A DNA stretch of 64,000 nt from Tetrahymena thermophila SB210 (GCF_000189635.1 NW_002476421.1:62001-126000); one strand, 5' to 3'; shown: positions 24,185-41,180, counted from the first letter of the stretch. Program-made: numbers and translations. The notes: a model not told the origin generated them from the letters alone.

Positions 24185-26676
24185 ATGAACCTTTTAAAAT
24201 TTGACCTATTTTCTTCAGAGTTTTAGTTTAATGCAGGCTATAATATGTCAAGGAAAGGAAGCTACTAAGGATTAGTTTTAACTTTTATCAGTCTTTTAAT
24301 AATATTTTCATATTTTGTCTATTTGCTTTATCTATATTTTAATAATTTAATTGATACAAAATACAGATCTTAAAACTTCATTACTTAAGATAGGCTAGAC
24401 GTGCCTTTGTAGTAAAATCTTATTTCTTTTTCTTTTTAGTACACATAAGATCTGACAGTTGATCAGTATTCAGCTGTTATGAATAAAACTTATTTAGTTT
24501 ATGTAGCGCATTTCTATTACCAAAAAAATAACATAACTACAATTATAGATCTTGATATAGTTAAGTGCAAAGATCCTGAGTTGTAAGGATTTAATTGCAT
24601 AGACTTTTCCAAGATAAGCAACAACTACACTCTTTATTTTGACCCAAAATCAACACAAACATCCATGATAATACTATTCTTTTATGGCTGCTTAGATGTA
24701 GATAGAATCAAAAAAATTGTTCCAGAGAACTGTGCTACTTAAGAAGAAATAGATAATTTAGTTGATAATAATCTTACAACGTTAAATATAAAATTATAAA
24801 CTCAATAATTTAATACTACTTCAAAATAAATTCAGACAAATTACAGAAACCTGTAAAATTACATTCAATCAGATTCATCTCAGTAGGTACTTTTGAAAAT
24901 GTAAACTTAAAAGACAAAGGTAAATTAGGGGTTTTTATATCAGTCGCAGTAAACCTTTTCTTCCCCTATCTCATTTATGTAAAATACTCAAAATTTCGAT
25001 AAATAGAAATCCCTTAAAGCTGGAGTAGGACCTTATGATAACATTCTTCTACAAATTGATGAAATTATTTTAGATGTTGAAATTACTTATCCTACCATCA
25101 CTGAAATTTTAGCCCTTGTTAATAGTTTTGCTACAATTTTTCTTTTGCTTAAGGTATTAGGTAGATTTTTTTCTTAAAAATTAATAAAACAAGACATATT
25201 TTTGCTGCTTTTATAAAATTTATTCCAAGACAAATACGAAGAAGTTATAATAAAAAATAAATTAATTGATAAAACAGATGTAGATTAGTTATTTAAAGAT
25301 AGATAAATTAATTCTTTATAGAAGTAAAGTCAAAACACTGTAACTGTATTAAAGCAAGATAATATTTAAGACTAAATAAAAAATTAAGATCATATTGAAT
25401 TAAATTAAAATAATTAAGATTTTTTAGATATTTTTGCTTCTGGTAAATGTAGAAGAAATTCACGAGATTAATTATCTTATAATAAGAATAAATAAGGTTT
25501 AATATGCTAGTAAATTGATTTATAAGCTGATAAATAAACTGATATATAAGATAAAAAAGATATTTTAGATCAAAGGAACTAAAACTATACAGAAGAAGAT
25601 TATGTAGATAACTTCATACCAAAATTTTCAACAAAATCAATAGACTATGTCAAAAAAAGCTAAAAAATGAGCTTGAAATCACCTATTTTAAATCTTCAAT
25701 AATAATAAAACAATTTTAAAGATTAAATTATTAATTAAAGTCTTCTCTCCAAATCAAGTGAAATATCATATAACTTCGCTACCAATAAAAGAATATTAAA
25801 CAAACATTATTCAAATAACTGTGAAACTTTTTCTATATTAGATTAAATGATTTTTTCTCCAAAATTAACGAGCGAAACTAATAAATTTTTATTATCTCCA
25901 AAAAAAAATGCTTGTAAAATTGAATCACTTTACGAATAATCTCATTAAAAAAAACAAAGCATTTAAAAGAATCCAAACTATTCATAAAATCATTCCATAC
26001 AAAATATGATCGCTCTTAACTAGATAGAAGAATAGCCCATTTAAAAATCTAATTTAGATTTATTGGTCAAATTATCTTCTTTCAAACAAAAAATTACAGA
26101 AAGTAAAATAATCTAACGAGTTTTGGCTAAATTATTATTCAAAACAAAGTAATCAAAATATTTATTTGTCAAAAAAAAAAATTTTCAATTTATTTGTATA
26201 AAAAAATAGATTTTGTGGCAAGAAAGTTTACTATGAAAAATTAGGATTTGACATTAACTCGATGGATAAAGTTCGAGATTAAGTTAATAAAAATTTGAAT
26301 ATTTACTAGCTTTACAAAGATATTATATTTCTCAAGAAAGCTATTATGATTATCTTAACTAATGAGCAATTAGCAGTTCTTAATCAAGTAGGCTGTTCAA
26401 CAGAATTTTTATCTATGAATGATACTTTTAAAGACAAAAACTTCACTGAAATGAGTAAGCAATTCTTAAATAATATTTTTTCTTATCTAACGAAATTTAT
26501 TAGTTTAAAAAAGTAAATTGAGTCACTTCGAACAACAATTTGCAATTTCTGAAAACCGTGATTTGCAATAAGAGTTTATTTAAAAATTTTATTAAAAATG
26601 CAAAAAAGATAAACATATATCTGAGATGGATAAAAGAATACTATCTTCTATTATTATAAAAGAGAGGTCTATTTGA
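24185..26676 (+). CDS. two-pass membrane protein (diverged tandem paralogue 3), gene structure uncertain near 26.1 kb
   Basis: Homologous over its whole length to the genes at 11521 and 18635 but clearly diverged. It starts MNLLKFDLFSSEFQFN, has membrane segment 1 at about residues 29-51, the cysteine blocks (DPELQGFNCIDFSK; FYGCLDVDRIKK), and membrane segment 2 followed by LGRFFSQKLIKQD. The tail is Gln/Asn-rich without the long Gln run. The last exons are recognisable (GCSTEFLSMNDTF; the intron at ~26455-26504; end at TGA 26674-26676). The frame of the first exon does not join the next exon in the way the sisters do. Either one base is missing near 26100 relative to the paralogues, after which KIIQRVLAKLLFKTK would match the family, or an alternative donor at 26119 is used. 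No partner gene like that at 21311 follows it. Confidence 0.72.
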
Positions 26677-27157
26677 TTTAATTATTACTATTTACAAATT
26701 TATGTGTTTTTTATTGATTTTTAAGATTATTTGAAATTAAATTTTTAAAACAATTTTAAAAAATAACTTAAAATTTATAAATTGACTTTAAGAGACTATT
26801 TGATTGTATATAATAACTATTTAATATATATATATAATTTTTTCATAAAACTTTAGATAAACATATTATAAAAATTTACTTTTTAAAAATGAAATTGAAA
26901 AGATTTTATTTATGAGCTTCATTTGAAAAGCTGTCAAATAATAAATAGACTTAAAAATTAAAAATATATAAATATCAGCAATAAAATAAATAGTTAATTT
27001 AATAATATTTTTTAAAAAGTAATTTTATTGAAATTCAGAATATTTTATCTGAGATACATTTTATATAATAATTTAATCAAAAAATATAATTAAAGAGATC
27101 TCGAATTTGATCATATCTCCACTTGTATATTACTGGCATTAAAAACTTACTATTAAT
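26677..27157. other. AT-rich intergenic spacer between convergent genes
   Basis: About 480 bases between two convergent 3' ends. I see no coding frame or repeat. Confidence 0.6.
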
Positions 27158-30100
27158 TCAGTTATTTTTAAAGCTTAGTAATTCCCAGTTTTAAGTTTGT
27201 GAGAAATAATACATAAAAATAAATAATTTAGGGAATCTTTCATCAAAATAGTTAAACATATCATCAAGAGTATCTCCTACTATATCTTTAGAGCTCTCTG
27301 AAAGCTCGTGATAATGACTTTTTCTGTTCCTTATTAACTATTTAAAAAATTCATTATTAAAAAAAATCTTATTTGAAAAATTTACTCTGATAAGATCTTT
27401 AACCTATCCATAGTTGTAGAATTTAAACACTTTAGTATCTTAAATAAGACTTTTATCTACATTTTTATCCCATCTATTTCCTTCTAAAACATTCAAAGAC
27501 TTTGCTTATTATTCAATCAAGTCTGAATATTTATTTTCAGTATCTAAATTTATTACAATTATCAATATTCACTAAAATATAAAAGTAAATATTTTGATTT
27601 AAAGTTACCAAATGTTTCTATGTAGTCACTAAATTCGCAAATAAAAGAGAACTTTTACAAGGTATTCCAGAAATATGGATGCTTTAAGCATTCTTTTACA
27701 GTCAGTCTTTTACTTTGATCATTATGAATCATTTTTTGGATAAGGTCTTTCAAGGTTTCATCTTCCATTCTCAAGCTGTACTTAAAATTAGCTATGTTTC
27801 TTTCCCTTTCTTTCCTATTTATTTTTTTAAACATTATTTCTTAATTTTCTATTTTTTTAATGTTATGAAATTACTATTCTCCAAAAGGATGACCTCCTTA
27901 AGTGTATATGTAATAGAATACACAGCCAAGAGAGAAAACATCTGTATTATATGTAAGTGGTTAATTATCTATTTATTCTAGTGGTCTCCATCCCCATGTG
28001 CCGATATCATTCGTGAATATGACATTCGTTTTAGAAATATTCTTTGAAAGTCCAAAATCAGCTAATTTAATTTCTTTGTTGTAGTGAATTAAAATATTTT
28101 CTGGCTTTATATCTCTATGAATAACACCTTAGCTATGCAAATAACTCAATCCTTCTAAGCAGTCTTTAAATGTATTTTTCATAGTTGACTTAATGAAAAA
28201 ATCCGTTTTTATATTATATAAAGCTTTCAAATCCTACTCACTTTTCTTCTTGTTTTTTCTATTTGCATAATCTATTAAATCGCTAATGCTTCCAACACAC
28301 TTTTCTAGTCCAAGAAGTATGTGATCTTTTGTTTCCTCAAAATAGTAGTACTTAATTATATTTTTGTGTTGCAGCTTAATCAACATTTATATTTCCTTGC
28401 TAGCTAAGTCTTTATTATCTTTAAGTAACTATTTGACTGCAATTTCTCTTCCTATATTCACATAAACAATATTTATTAAATCAAAAACTATTTTTTATTC
28501 TTAAATATTACCTTAAAATGTTCCTTCAAAAATAACTGTCCCTTAAGCCCCATACCCTAAAACTTTATTTCTATTAATTTAAAGCCCTTTAAATTTATTT
28601 GCATTTTATTCGCTACTCTCTTGGTTCTTTTTTTCTTATTTATTATTTTGCTCATTTTGTTTTTTAATTTCTTCTTCTTGCTCTTTGCTAATTTTTTCTA
28701 AGACTTTATCAGCTTCTTCTTGGGAGTTTTATTTTTAACTGGAAGATTTACCTCCAGAACGACCACTATTTCTTTTATACATAGAAGTAATTCTTTCATC
28801 TTTTAAAATCAGAATAATAACCAAGATAATTAAGAATGTCAGCAAGAATATTGTAATTTTATTATCCTTAGCAAAATTGAATGCTTAACTAGGAATATTG
28901 CTGGCATTCTAGATATCCTTACTATCAGATATAACTTCAATCATCATTCTCCCCTTTCTGAGGTTATCTATGCAAGTCATAACATCTCTGATATAATTTT
29001 TATCATCAAATTTATCAACACTAAAAATCAATCTTTCTCTGCATTACTTATTTTCTAAACACTAATTCTTTAGCTTTGTAGAAATCTACAATGGTATTAG
29101 CTAAAAGTTGCTCCCTTCATTAAACGAAACTATGCCTTTCTCTCCACCTATTTAAATCTATGTGTTATCCTTGATAAAAAAAAATAAATTTTAATTTAAC
29201 AACAAAAAATCAATAAATAAATCTTACATATTCTGAAGATATGAACGTATTGATAAGAGGATTATGCACTATGACATTCTTTTAAAACATGTTTGTAAAT
29301 CCAACTGCAGAAAAAATAGCAATAATTTCCTAATCTGTTTAGAAATCAACTATTTTAATCTTTGATTGCTTTTGCTTAATTTTCAAATCTTAATGCTAAT
29401 CTTACATAAAAATATAATCCTCATTTTCAGTAAGCTGATTTTTTTATAATCCTTTGTATAAAAAGTCTTCATAAATCATCAAATTAACATCTGTGCTGGT
29501 TAAAGCCCAATTTTCTCTTTTGGTAAAAATATTAAGTTGCTTAATAAGTTTCTAGTTGATATTGATAATATAATGATTTAAATAGTTTTCATAATCATCT
29601 TCAATATCTTCAAATTTCTCTAATTCCCCATTTTCAGGATTGACTAAAAGAATCTTTTCTTTGGTAAATGCAATATATTTTGACTCGTTTCCACTCATTG
29701 GACATATTTTAATAACTTGGTCTATTTCATCTCGCATAATTTTCTAAAAATAATGATATTTATTTTAAATTTAATCAATTATTTGTTTATTGTGTATGTA
29801 CTATTGGAGTAGAATCTGATGCTAAAAAGATAAAATTTCCATCAGAAGAGGGCAAAAAATAGTCGTATCTCTCAAAGTTAGATTCCTAATTTCCTGCAAT
29901 AGAGAGTTCAGTAGAGTGCTGATCTTCCATTCCATAATTATCCTACTATTGTTTTTCGTTATTGAATTTGAGCTCGCTAACAACTACTTTCAGATCTGTC
30001 ATCCAATTTAACAACTTTTTCTTTATATTATAGCTATATAATTTGCCATCATTAGTTAATACCTATCAAATAAAATTTAAATTTGTTATGGCTTATAAAG

Positions 30101-30316
30101 TTAAAACAACAACAATAATGATGAATGAAATAAATGATATACTAGATAGGCATCTTTGTCTACTTTAGAATGAGTTAAAGCCGTCTCAGAACTATTATTC
30201 TGAGTCTAGCTTTTTTTATTGCTATGCTAAGCTAAAGTGCCATTTATTAATAAAAGTAATATAAAAATGGCAATAAGTTTTTTTTACTTTTTGAAGAAAT
30301 TTTAAAAGTTATTCAT
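27158..30316 (-). CDS. IRE1: IRE1-type ER stress sensor: lumenal domain, membrane segment, kinase and KEN RNase
   Basis: IRE1 senses unfolded protein in the ER lumen and cuts RNA through its cytosolic kinase-RNase module. Eight exons: 30316-30143, 30062-29802, 29743-29228, 29169-28512, 28451-27875, 27814-27609, 27543-27386 and 27337-27158. They sum to 2730 nt (909 aa). A signal peptide covers residues 1-30 ([17 protein letters not shown]). The lumenal part has propeller-like strands ([34 protein letters not shown]). The membrane segment is at about 422-440 ([18 protein letters not shown]). The kinase has [22 protein letters not shown] (Asp 650), ADFG (Asp 668), [10 protein letters not shown] and [18 protein letters not shown]. 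The KEN domain (about 800-895) has VKDLIR joined across an intron to [12 protein letters not shown], then FDERFPKL. Tyr, Arg, Asn and His matching human Y892, R905, N906 and H910 are present. The start is the ATG that opens the signal peptide. Confidence 0.94.
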
Positions 30317-31432
30317 GTTTTATTTTGTATTAATAATTTATATAAACTTAATGATGAAATAAGGCAGTATAAATCTTATTTACTTTTAATTTTAAACAAA
30401 TTTCTTAAAAAAACTATTGAAATAGATTATCATAAAATATAACAAATACATACATACATAGATAGATAGATACCTACATAATTTTCTGAAAATACTGCTT
30501 AAATTATATAAGTAGAAATAAGTATGATTAACTAACTAACTAACTCATTTACTTACACGTAATCAAATACTATTTAAAATAATAAAAATGAAATCTTTTA
30601 TAAGTTATGCATTATTATTTTTTAAATTTAATATGTTTTTTAAAGATAAAGCATTTTAATACACACTTAAGTAACACTAAATTATTAATTTAAATGAGCT
30701 TAAATAGTTTATTTCTATTTAAATTTTTTAATCAATGAATGAATTGAATGTCTTTTCAAAATTAGAATTTTTTAAAGCTTCTACTTTTAGAAAATTCTAT
30801 TTAAAAACTTTCAATAAAATAAATAAATAAATAAACACTTTATTTAAATAGATTTTTAGATTTAAATTTGATTCAAAGCATTTAAAAGAGAAATTAATAA
30901 ATAATATTTTATTAAATAATAATTCTAATTAAAATAAATAAATAAATTGATTTATTTTGTCATTAAAAATATTAAACCAAATCTTGTTAAAATAAATCAA
31001 ATAGCTTTTTCAATTATCTTTTGTTAAAACACGTAATGAATTCATATTCAACTTCATTTTTAATTAAAATAGATATTCCTTTCTTGATCAAAAGTGTCTA
31101 AGAATAATTTAAGATAATGTTAAATAAATTGAATTCTATTTGATATTTTTGGAAAAATTATTTTAAATGAAAAAAAGTTAATTAAATTCATTGATTTATT
31201 AATTATTTAAAATAAAATAATCAAATCTTAAAATTTTAACATTAAAATATTGATAATGACTCTAAATAATAAGAATAATAAATAAATTTTAATATTTAAT
31301 GTTTAAAAAATATTATAAATTAAAATAAAATAAATAATTTTAGTAATTAAATTAAATTATAATTAATTGCAATTTTTTCAATAATAAAATGATTAAATTA
31401 TCTAAAAATTTAGTTAGAATAAAAATAAATAA
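30317..31432. other. AT-rich intergenic spacer with tetranucleotide repeats
   Basis: Contains TACA/GATA tetranucleotide runs near 30447-30475 and a TAAC run near 30528-30545. The rest is A/T homopolymers. No gene is seen. Confidence 0.6.
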
Positions 31433-33765
31433 TCAAATATTGTCATTCAAAATTTCCTAAGCAAATAACTCATTTTGCTCTAATTTTTTAAGTTCGTCTT
31501 CTAGAGTGTCTGCTCCTGGATGCTCATTTTATATAATACTCAAATCGTTTAATATCATGTTGGCTTTATTTGTTGTAAAGTTGTTGATTTCTTGATTTTT
31601 GTTGGTTTATTTAAAGGGCTATCTTGCTGGATTATAGCTTAAATTTCCTTTATTTTAAATTGGTGACCAGTCCTCTTATGAACTTTATTGCTACTGTTAA
31701 TTTTGTTATTGCAGTTTTTATTTGTAATTATATTAAATATCTGTTTAATTTAACAAGGGATTGGTGCTTCCATGATAGTTTTTGAAATCATACTAATTGT
31801 TATTCATATTTTGTTTATTTTAATTTTAAAGTGTTCTTTAGTTTTGATTGATTAATTATTATTGATAATTGCTATAAATATCATTGTGTGATAAATTTGC
31901 TCTATTGTTCATGTTGTTAAATCCAGTCTAATTATAAACTAGCTCATGATTCATGGTTTGGTTCAACTTTTCCTAAAGTAGTCTTTGCTCGTCTTTAATC
32001 GCTCTGATTTTGTTTTCTTTCATATTAATTATTCTCATCATGTCATTGCATTAATTGCTAAACATGTTCTTTTTCTCTGTTTCTATTCTTAATTTATTTT
32101 CCAAAGCACTAATTTCGTTAACCTTTTCCAACTCTGCTTGCTAAAGTTTTTTATTTATATTTTCGATGAATTAAGAAGCTTCCAAATCCTTTTCATTTAA
32201 ACCACTTGCTAATCTAAAATTTTCTTTCTCTAATTCGTCGATTCTGCTTTTTAATTTAGAAGTAGCTTCATCTATTTTTCTTTTGACTTCAATATTGCTG
32301 TTTTCTATTAATTCATTCAGTCTTTATTTACTATTTTATTTTTCTTAAGTTTCTTTATCAAGCTTTTATTCTAATTCATAAATATTTTAGTTTTATTCTT
32401 TAACCTTTCTCGTTTTGAACTCTAGTTCTTCTAGCAACTCTTTCAGTTTTTGTTCATTATTTCTGTTTATTTTTTATAAGGTTTCTTCCTATTTGATAAT
32501 TATAAAAATTAATTTATTTCTCTTTAAAAGTAGAATTAATTTACTTATTCTTAAAGCAAGGTTTATAAATTTTTTTTTTATTGATTTAGGCTGCTAATCT
32601 CTTCTTCTAATTGCTTAATTTCAAATCTTGAAGAACTGGAAGAAGATTTAAATTGATTTTAGCCTAGTTAAATTAGAGAATCTCTGATGATTCTCTCTAT
32701 TTCATTAACAAACTCTTCAGAAGAAATGTCGGCAAGAATGTCTTTTTAGGCATGAGCTTTTATTATTGACTTTAAAGATTGTTTAAATTCAATAAAATCA
32801 GAAGAAGCACTCTTTTTTTATTGCATAATTTTTGTCTTTTATTGGAGAATAGTTCCCTCTAATGCAAAAAATCTCTTTTATTGAGATTTAATCTAAGCAT
32901 TAAACTATTCTTGCAGCAAATTCATTTGTTTTTCAAATTAATTATAAATAGCTAAAACATTATTTTTCATTTAATTATCAAACATTTATTTCGTTTACTC
33001 CAATCTTTCTTGAATTTATAATATTTCTTCCTGTTTCAAAAGCAAATCTTAACTCAGTTTTTCATTTCTATCAACTTGCTCTTTTAAATTTTATTTTAAA
33101 GTTTCCTAATCCTTCGAATAAGATAGCTCCAACTAGTTAAAGCGATAATTCATTATTTTTTCTCTTTACAAAAGTTCAAAGCACTTATTCCTCCACTGTT
33201 CTAATGCTAAAGGATTTTATGTCTAGACTTAGCTTTACAAAGTAGAAATAATATTTTTATAAGTTTCAATAGATTGCTATTCAATAACTTCTTAAGAAAC
33301 ACTTTGTAAATACTGCTAATTAACGAATTATCCATCTATTTTTTAAATTTGTGGAATCATTTTTTTAATCTAATCTTTATAATCATAGAATTAAGTGATG
33401 TTAGCATTTCCCTAAACATTCAATTCTTTGAGATTTTTATTATGTTTCAATTCTTGTAAATCCTTAATATCATTTAACCTATTAAAACTCAAGTCTAATA
33501 CTTCTAAATATTTTAAGTTTTTTAAATTTTTGACTTAAGTAATCAGATTATGTCGTAAATTAATTTCCTACAATAAAGCTAAATCTTGCAATCCATCAAT
33601 CTATTCAATTTAGTTGTCTGCAAGATTTAAAATTTGTAAATGTTTTAACTCATTTAAGTTTTGAATCACTTTAATTTGATTCTTAGAAAGATCCAATTTG
33701 CTAAGTCTTTTGTTATTTGTAGTAAAAGCTTTAATAAGTTCTTTTGATATTTCTTTAATACTCAT
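31433..33765 (-). CDS. N-terminal LRR plus long coiled-coil protein
   Basis: Two exons (33765-32545 and 32488-31433) separated by one 56-nt intron give 758 residues ending at TGA. Residues ~15-150 hold four to five SDS22-type leucine-rich repeats (RLSKLDLSKNQIKVI; LQILNLADNQIEQIDG; LEVLDLSFNRLNDI), closed by an LRR-cap-like stretch (FYDYKDQIKKMIPQIQKIDG). Residues ~170-600 are almost continuous coiled coil rich in Glu, Lys, Gln and Leu. The last ~150 residues are Asn/Gln-rich, ending in an acidic helix (TLEEDLKKLE-like). LRR plus coiled coil is the layout of centriolin, LRRCC1 and several axonemal or basal-body proteins, so a centriolar or ciliary role is possible, but no specific family is established. 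Confidence 0.85.
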
Positions 33766-35471
33766 TTTAAATAATTTTAATAATCAAATCAACTAATTTT
33801 TGAATTTTTAAAAGCTAAATAAAGTTAATATTTTTTATAATAAATAAATAACATATCCATAATACCAGTAAAATAGTAATTTCAAAAAATCAATCAATCA
33901 ATAATTAAATAATGCTGATTGCAGTAAAAATAATATTAAATTTTTAAATTTAGTGAATAATAAAACAACTATCAAACAAATTATTCTAACTAAAAAAATT
34001 AATTGAATAATTATTTTCTATTTAAATCAAAAAATATATTAAAAATGTTAGTTTAATTTTTTAAATTTATTCAAAAATTAGAATAAAATAAATAAAATTA
34101 AACTTGTTGAAAAATTAAGAATAAAATGTTTAAAAAAGATTTTAAAATTAATAAAAATTAAATTATTGTTTTTTTATTAAATCCTCATTTCTCTAATTTT
34201 ATAAATTTAAATTTTATTACTTTAAAAAATAAATTTTATTATTTTAAAATCAAAAGTATTTTATTTTTAAAAAATTAACTAACACTTATTAAGATAATAA
34301 ATTATACTATTTCAAATTTAAGTTAAATTATTATAAAAATAGTTTAAAAAAATTAAAAATTGTATAAAAATTTATCAATAAAAGTAATTTTAGAAAATTT
34401 AACAGAAGTTTTTTAAATAATAGAATTTATGATAAATTAATAAATAATATTTTAAAGAGTTATATTTTTTATTTTGGATTATACTTTCAAATCAATTTGG
34501 ATTATTAAATGATAATAATAATAATAACTATCTGATAGTAAAACTGTTAATCATACTTGCTAATTGAGAAATTTATATCAAAAAAATATTTAGTTTTTGT
34601 TTTTTTTTATTTTAAATAATAAAAAAATCAAAAATACTGCTAAAAATGTGAGAATAACTTAATTACGTTATAAATTGATTAATTATCATTATCTTGTACC
34701 TAATAATTTAAAAGGTTACTAATTAAATTTTAATATCTTTGTAAATTATTGCAGTAAATAAATTGATCTATCTATTTCAATATTTATATGAAATTTCTTT
34801 GTTTGTCAAAAATTAATTTACCAAAAAATTCAGAATTTTGAAAATATTTAGTAATATAGATATCAATTAAGTTAGAGACATTATTATTAATTATTTAAAA
34901 ATAATTTTTAGGAGTACGTTTATTTCATGTAAAGACTATAAAGCTCGTTTGTTTGTAATTATTACAATATTGAATAAAAATATGATAAATTTAAAGGGTC
35001 TAAATTAAAATGAATGAATGAATGAATGAATGAATGAATGAATGTTACAATTTATTATTAAGTTAAAGCCAGTAATATTAAAAAGGAATTGGTATATAAA
35101 ATTATATATTTATTTTTTGTACAAATTAATGAAGAGATAATTCTAAATCTTAAGTTAATTAATATGTATGAGTGTATGTATGTTTGTATGGCTTTGGGCG
35201 TTTTAATTATAGTAATACCTACTAAAAATAACTATGCTGGTGACGGTAAAAGTCATCTTACGCTTTAATATAGTAAATTGCATGCTTTGGAATGCTTAAA
35301 TTTGTTTACTTAAATAAATTTTGATAATTAAATAAAGGTGGCATTTGATATTTAATAATAAGTTCAATTATTTAGAAATTTTGGTGATAATAAATTTTTA
35401 ACTTAAAGATTGAAAATAATCAGAAAAGTATCAATTTAGATTAATTACAAAAATCAAAAAAGCAAGCAATT
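33766..35471. other. AT-rich intergenic spacer
   Basis: Lies between divergent genes and so should hold both promoters. It contains a perfect TGAA tetranucleotide run at 35011-35044 and a TATG/TGTA-rich patch near 35165-35190. No gene is seen. Confidence 0.6.
35011..35044. repeat. TGAA tetranucleotide microsatellite
   Basis: About 8.5 perfect TGAA units in the spacer upstream of the PAP2 gene. Simple slippage repeat. Confidence 0.95.
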
Positions 35472-36976
35472 ATGAAGAGACTAATTCACGTTGCATTTAT
35501 AGCTTATATAATTATAGATAATTTCTACTTAAGGGAAAGTTTGTTTGAGTACACTCTCCCAATCACTAAACATCTACAAAAGAATTATGGCTTCCCTTCA
35601 TTTATTAAATTTAATAGATTTATGGCCTATCTACTCAAGCCAGATATTTGTGCATTGTTTAACATATTTTACATTTGTATCACAAGCAACAAATACTAAG
35701 CCTTGAAGTCTACTATGTTTTAATGCTTTAGTTTGTACGCTCTCCTCTTCTATAAGATCCTCATGAACGATCCTCGCCCTTACTTTGTCGATCCAGAGAT
35801 TAAAGGCTGGGAATGTTACGCAGATTTTGGAAATCCATCAGGTAAATAACTAAATAACTAACTAACTAACTACTTTAACTCCTTTGAAACAAAGGATTAT
35901 TTTTTACTAAAAATGATTAAAATCTTTTCCTAATTTATTATCGAATAAAAAGATAATTGGTTGATAAATGTTTATCTAATCTATTTTGATTTTAATGATA
36001 AAATTATTTGGTGAAAGGAAAATTTTTGTTCAAGAAATTTTATAAATTTTTCATTTTTGCTAATTGGTTTTTGTTTATTTAAAAAGGTCATGCAACAAGT
36101 ATTTGGATGTTTTACGGAATTATGCTTACTGATATTTGGAGAGATATTATTCCAAAGTACAAGGATGATTCCTTAAAGAAATTCTTAATTAATGCTTCCT
36201 TTTTAAGTTTATTTGTGTTCTTATTTGTTGGTATTGTGTTCTGCAGAATATTCTTGGGTGTCCACTCTTTGAACCAAGTTATGATGGGTACAGTATTTGG
36301 CATCTATATTTATTTGATAAACTTATGGTATGCAGACAATTTAATTGAAAAACTTTTTAACTACCTTAGAAACAATAAAATCAACGTAGTATATAAGCTT
36401 ATGTCATTCTCTGTAGCTTATTTCCTTATGATCTAAACTCCTGTTGAAGTCTACAAGATGATTGAAACTGAAGTTCCTGAAGTATGGAGATAAAACATAT
36501 TAAATTCTTGCTAATTTGAAGATCATAACATGTTTTACAAAGTATGTTTTAAGGCATGTGCAACAATAGGTATAGCATTCGGTCCATTGTTTGCTTTGAC
36601 CATCAGCAAAAAGGCCAATCAAATAGTTCTTTTTGAATTTAGCAACAAGTAGATGTAATCAGATTACAAAGTTTTCTCATTAAAAAGCATACTTAAAGCA
36701 CTTTTTGGAACTGCAATCTTCATTTTAGTTTTTGCATTCTTCTATAAAATCTATCCAATTAGCAAAGTCATTAAAACTATTCCAATCATCTACGATAAGT
36801 ATCTTTCAATGACTCTTGGAAGTTTCTTTAGCACATTCATTTTAACATTAGTTTTACCCAAACTTTATGGCAGTGACATCAGACAAAGAAGAAAATCTTC
36901 TAGCCAAAAGTCAGTTGAAGTTGTAAAAAATACACCTGAATAATAACCCCTTCTTAATGATAAGAAATCTGATTGA
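35472..36976 (+). CDS. PAP2-superfamily membrane phosphatase, glucose-6-phosphatase-like
   Basis: A multi-pass phosphatase expected to hydrolyse a phosphomonoester (sugar phosphate or lipid phosphate) at an internal membrane. Two exons, 35472-35841 and 36087-36976, separated by a 245-nt intron, give 419 residues. The three PAP2 signature blocks are present in order. KILMNDPRPYF is at about residue 94. NPSGHATS is at about 121, split by the intron within the Gly codon. FCRIFLGVHSLNQVMMG has the catalytic His near 182. The CRxxLGxHSLNQV form resembles glucose-6-phosphatase (SRxYLAxHFPHQV) more than bacterial PAP2 enzymes. Several hydrophobic segments lie on both sides of the signature. The C-terminus is cytosolic-looking (RQRRKSSSQKS). 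Substrate cannot be told from sequence; a sphingolipid or phosphatidate phosphatase is the alternative. Confidence 0.86.
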
Positions 36977-37385
36977 TTCAAATAAAATAATTTATATATG
37001 CACGTAATTTTAATATATTGCACTAAAAAAAACATGTATATTTTTCAATACTAAATTTAATTTGAATCATCTCTCAAAATTTTAAGAAAGAAACCAATTT
37101 TTTAACCATAAAAAAATTTCAATTTTATCGAATAATTAATTAATTTATTTATTAAATTTGTAAAAGAATAAAAATTTTTAAGTAAATTAAATGTAATTTA
37201 TATAATAAAAGATTTAAATTTAATTAATAAATTTTAATAAACCAAAATAAATAATGAATGAGTGAATAATAGCGACATGCAACACATATTTAGTTTAGAC
37301 AAAAATATTAATTTAATTAATTAATTATTTATTTATTTTATTATAGTAAAGTATTTATAAAGTTATTTTAAAAGTATTATTAAGT
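36977..37385. other. AT-rich spacer between convergent genes
   Basis: About 400 bases with AATT-type runs and no visible feature. Confidence 0.6.

Positions 37386-41180
<3,795 letters not shown>

Noticed and set aside
27815-27874. A 20-residue insertion in the IRE1 kinase after HPFG
   Set aside because: The 60-nt segment starts GTAATT, ends AAATAG and keeps the frame; removing it restores the HPFGxxxxRxxNI pattern of the family, so it was called an intron.
27715-27981. Plus-strand open frame of 88 codons
   Set aside because: Antisense to the IRE1 kinase exons and the 60-nt intron at 27815-27874; no protein-like pattern.
35011-35044. Telomere-like or programmed-rearrangement signal
   Set aside because: Simple TGAA repeat; Tetrahymena-type telomeres are GGGGTT, and no chromosome-breakage motif was seen beside it.
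36112-36303. Minus-strand open frame of 63 codons
   Set aside because: Antisense shadow of the PAP2 phosphatase gene.
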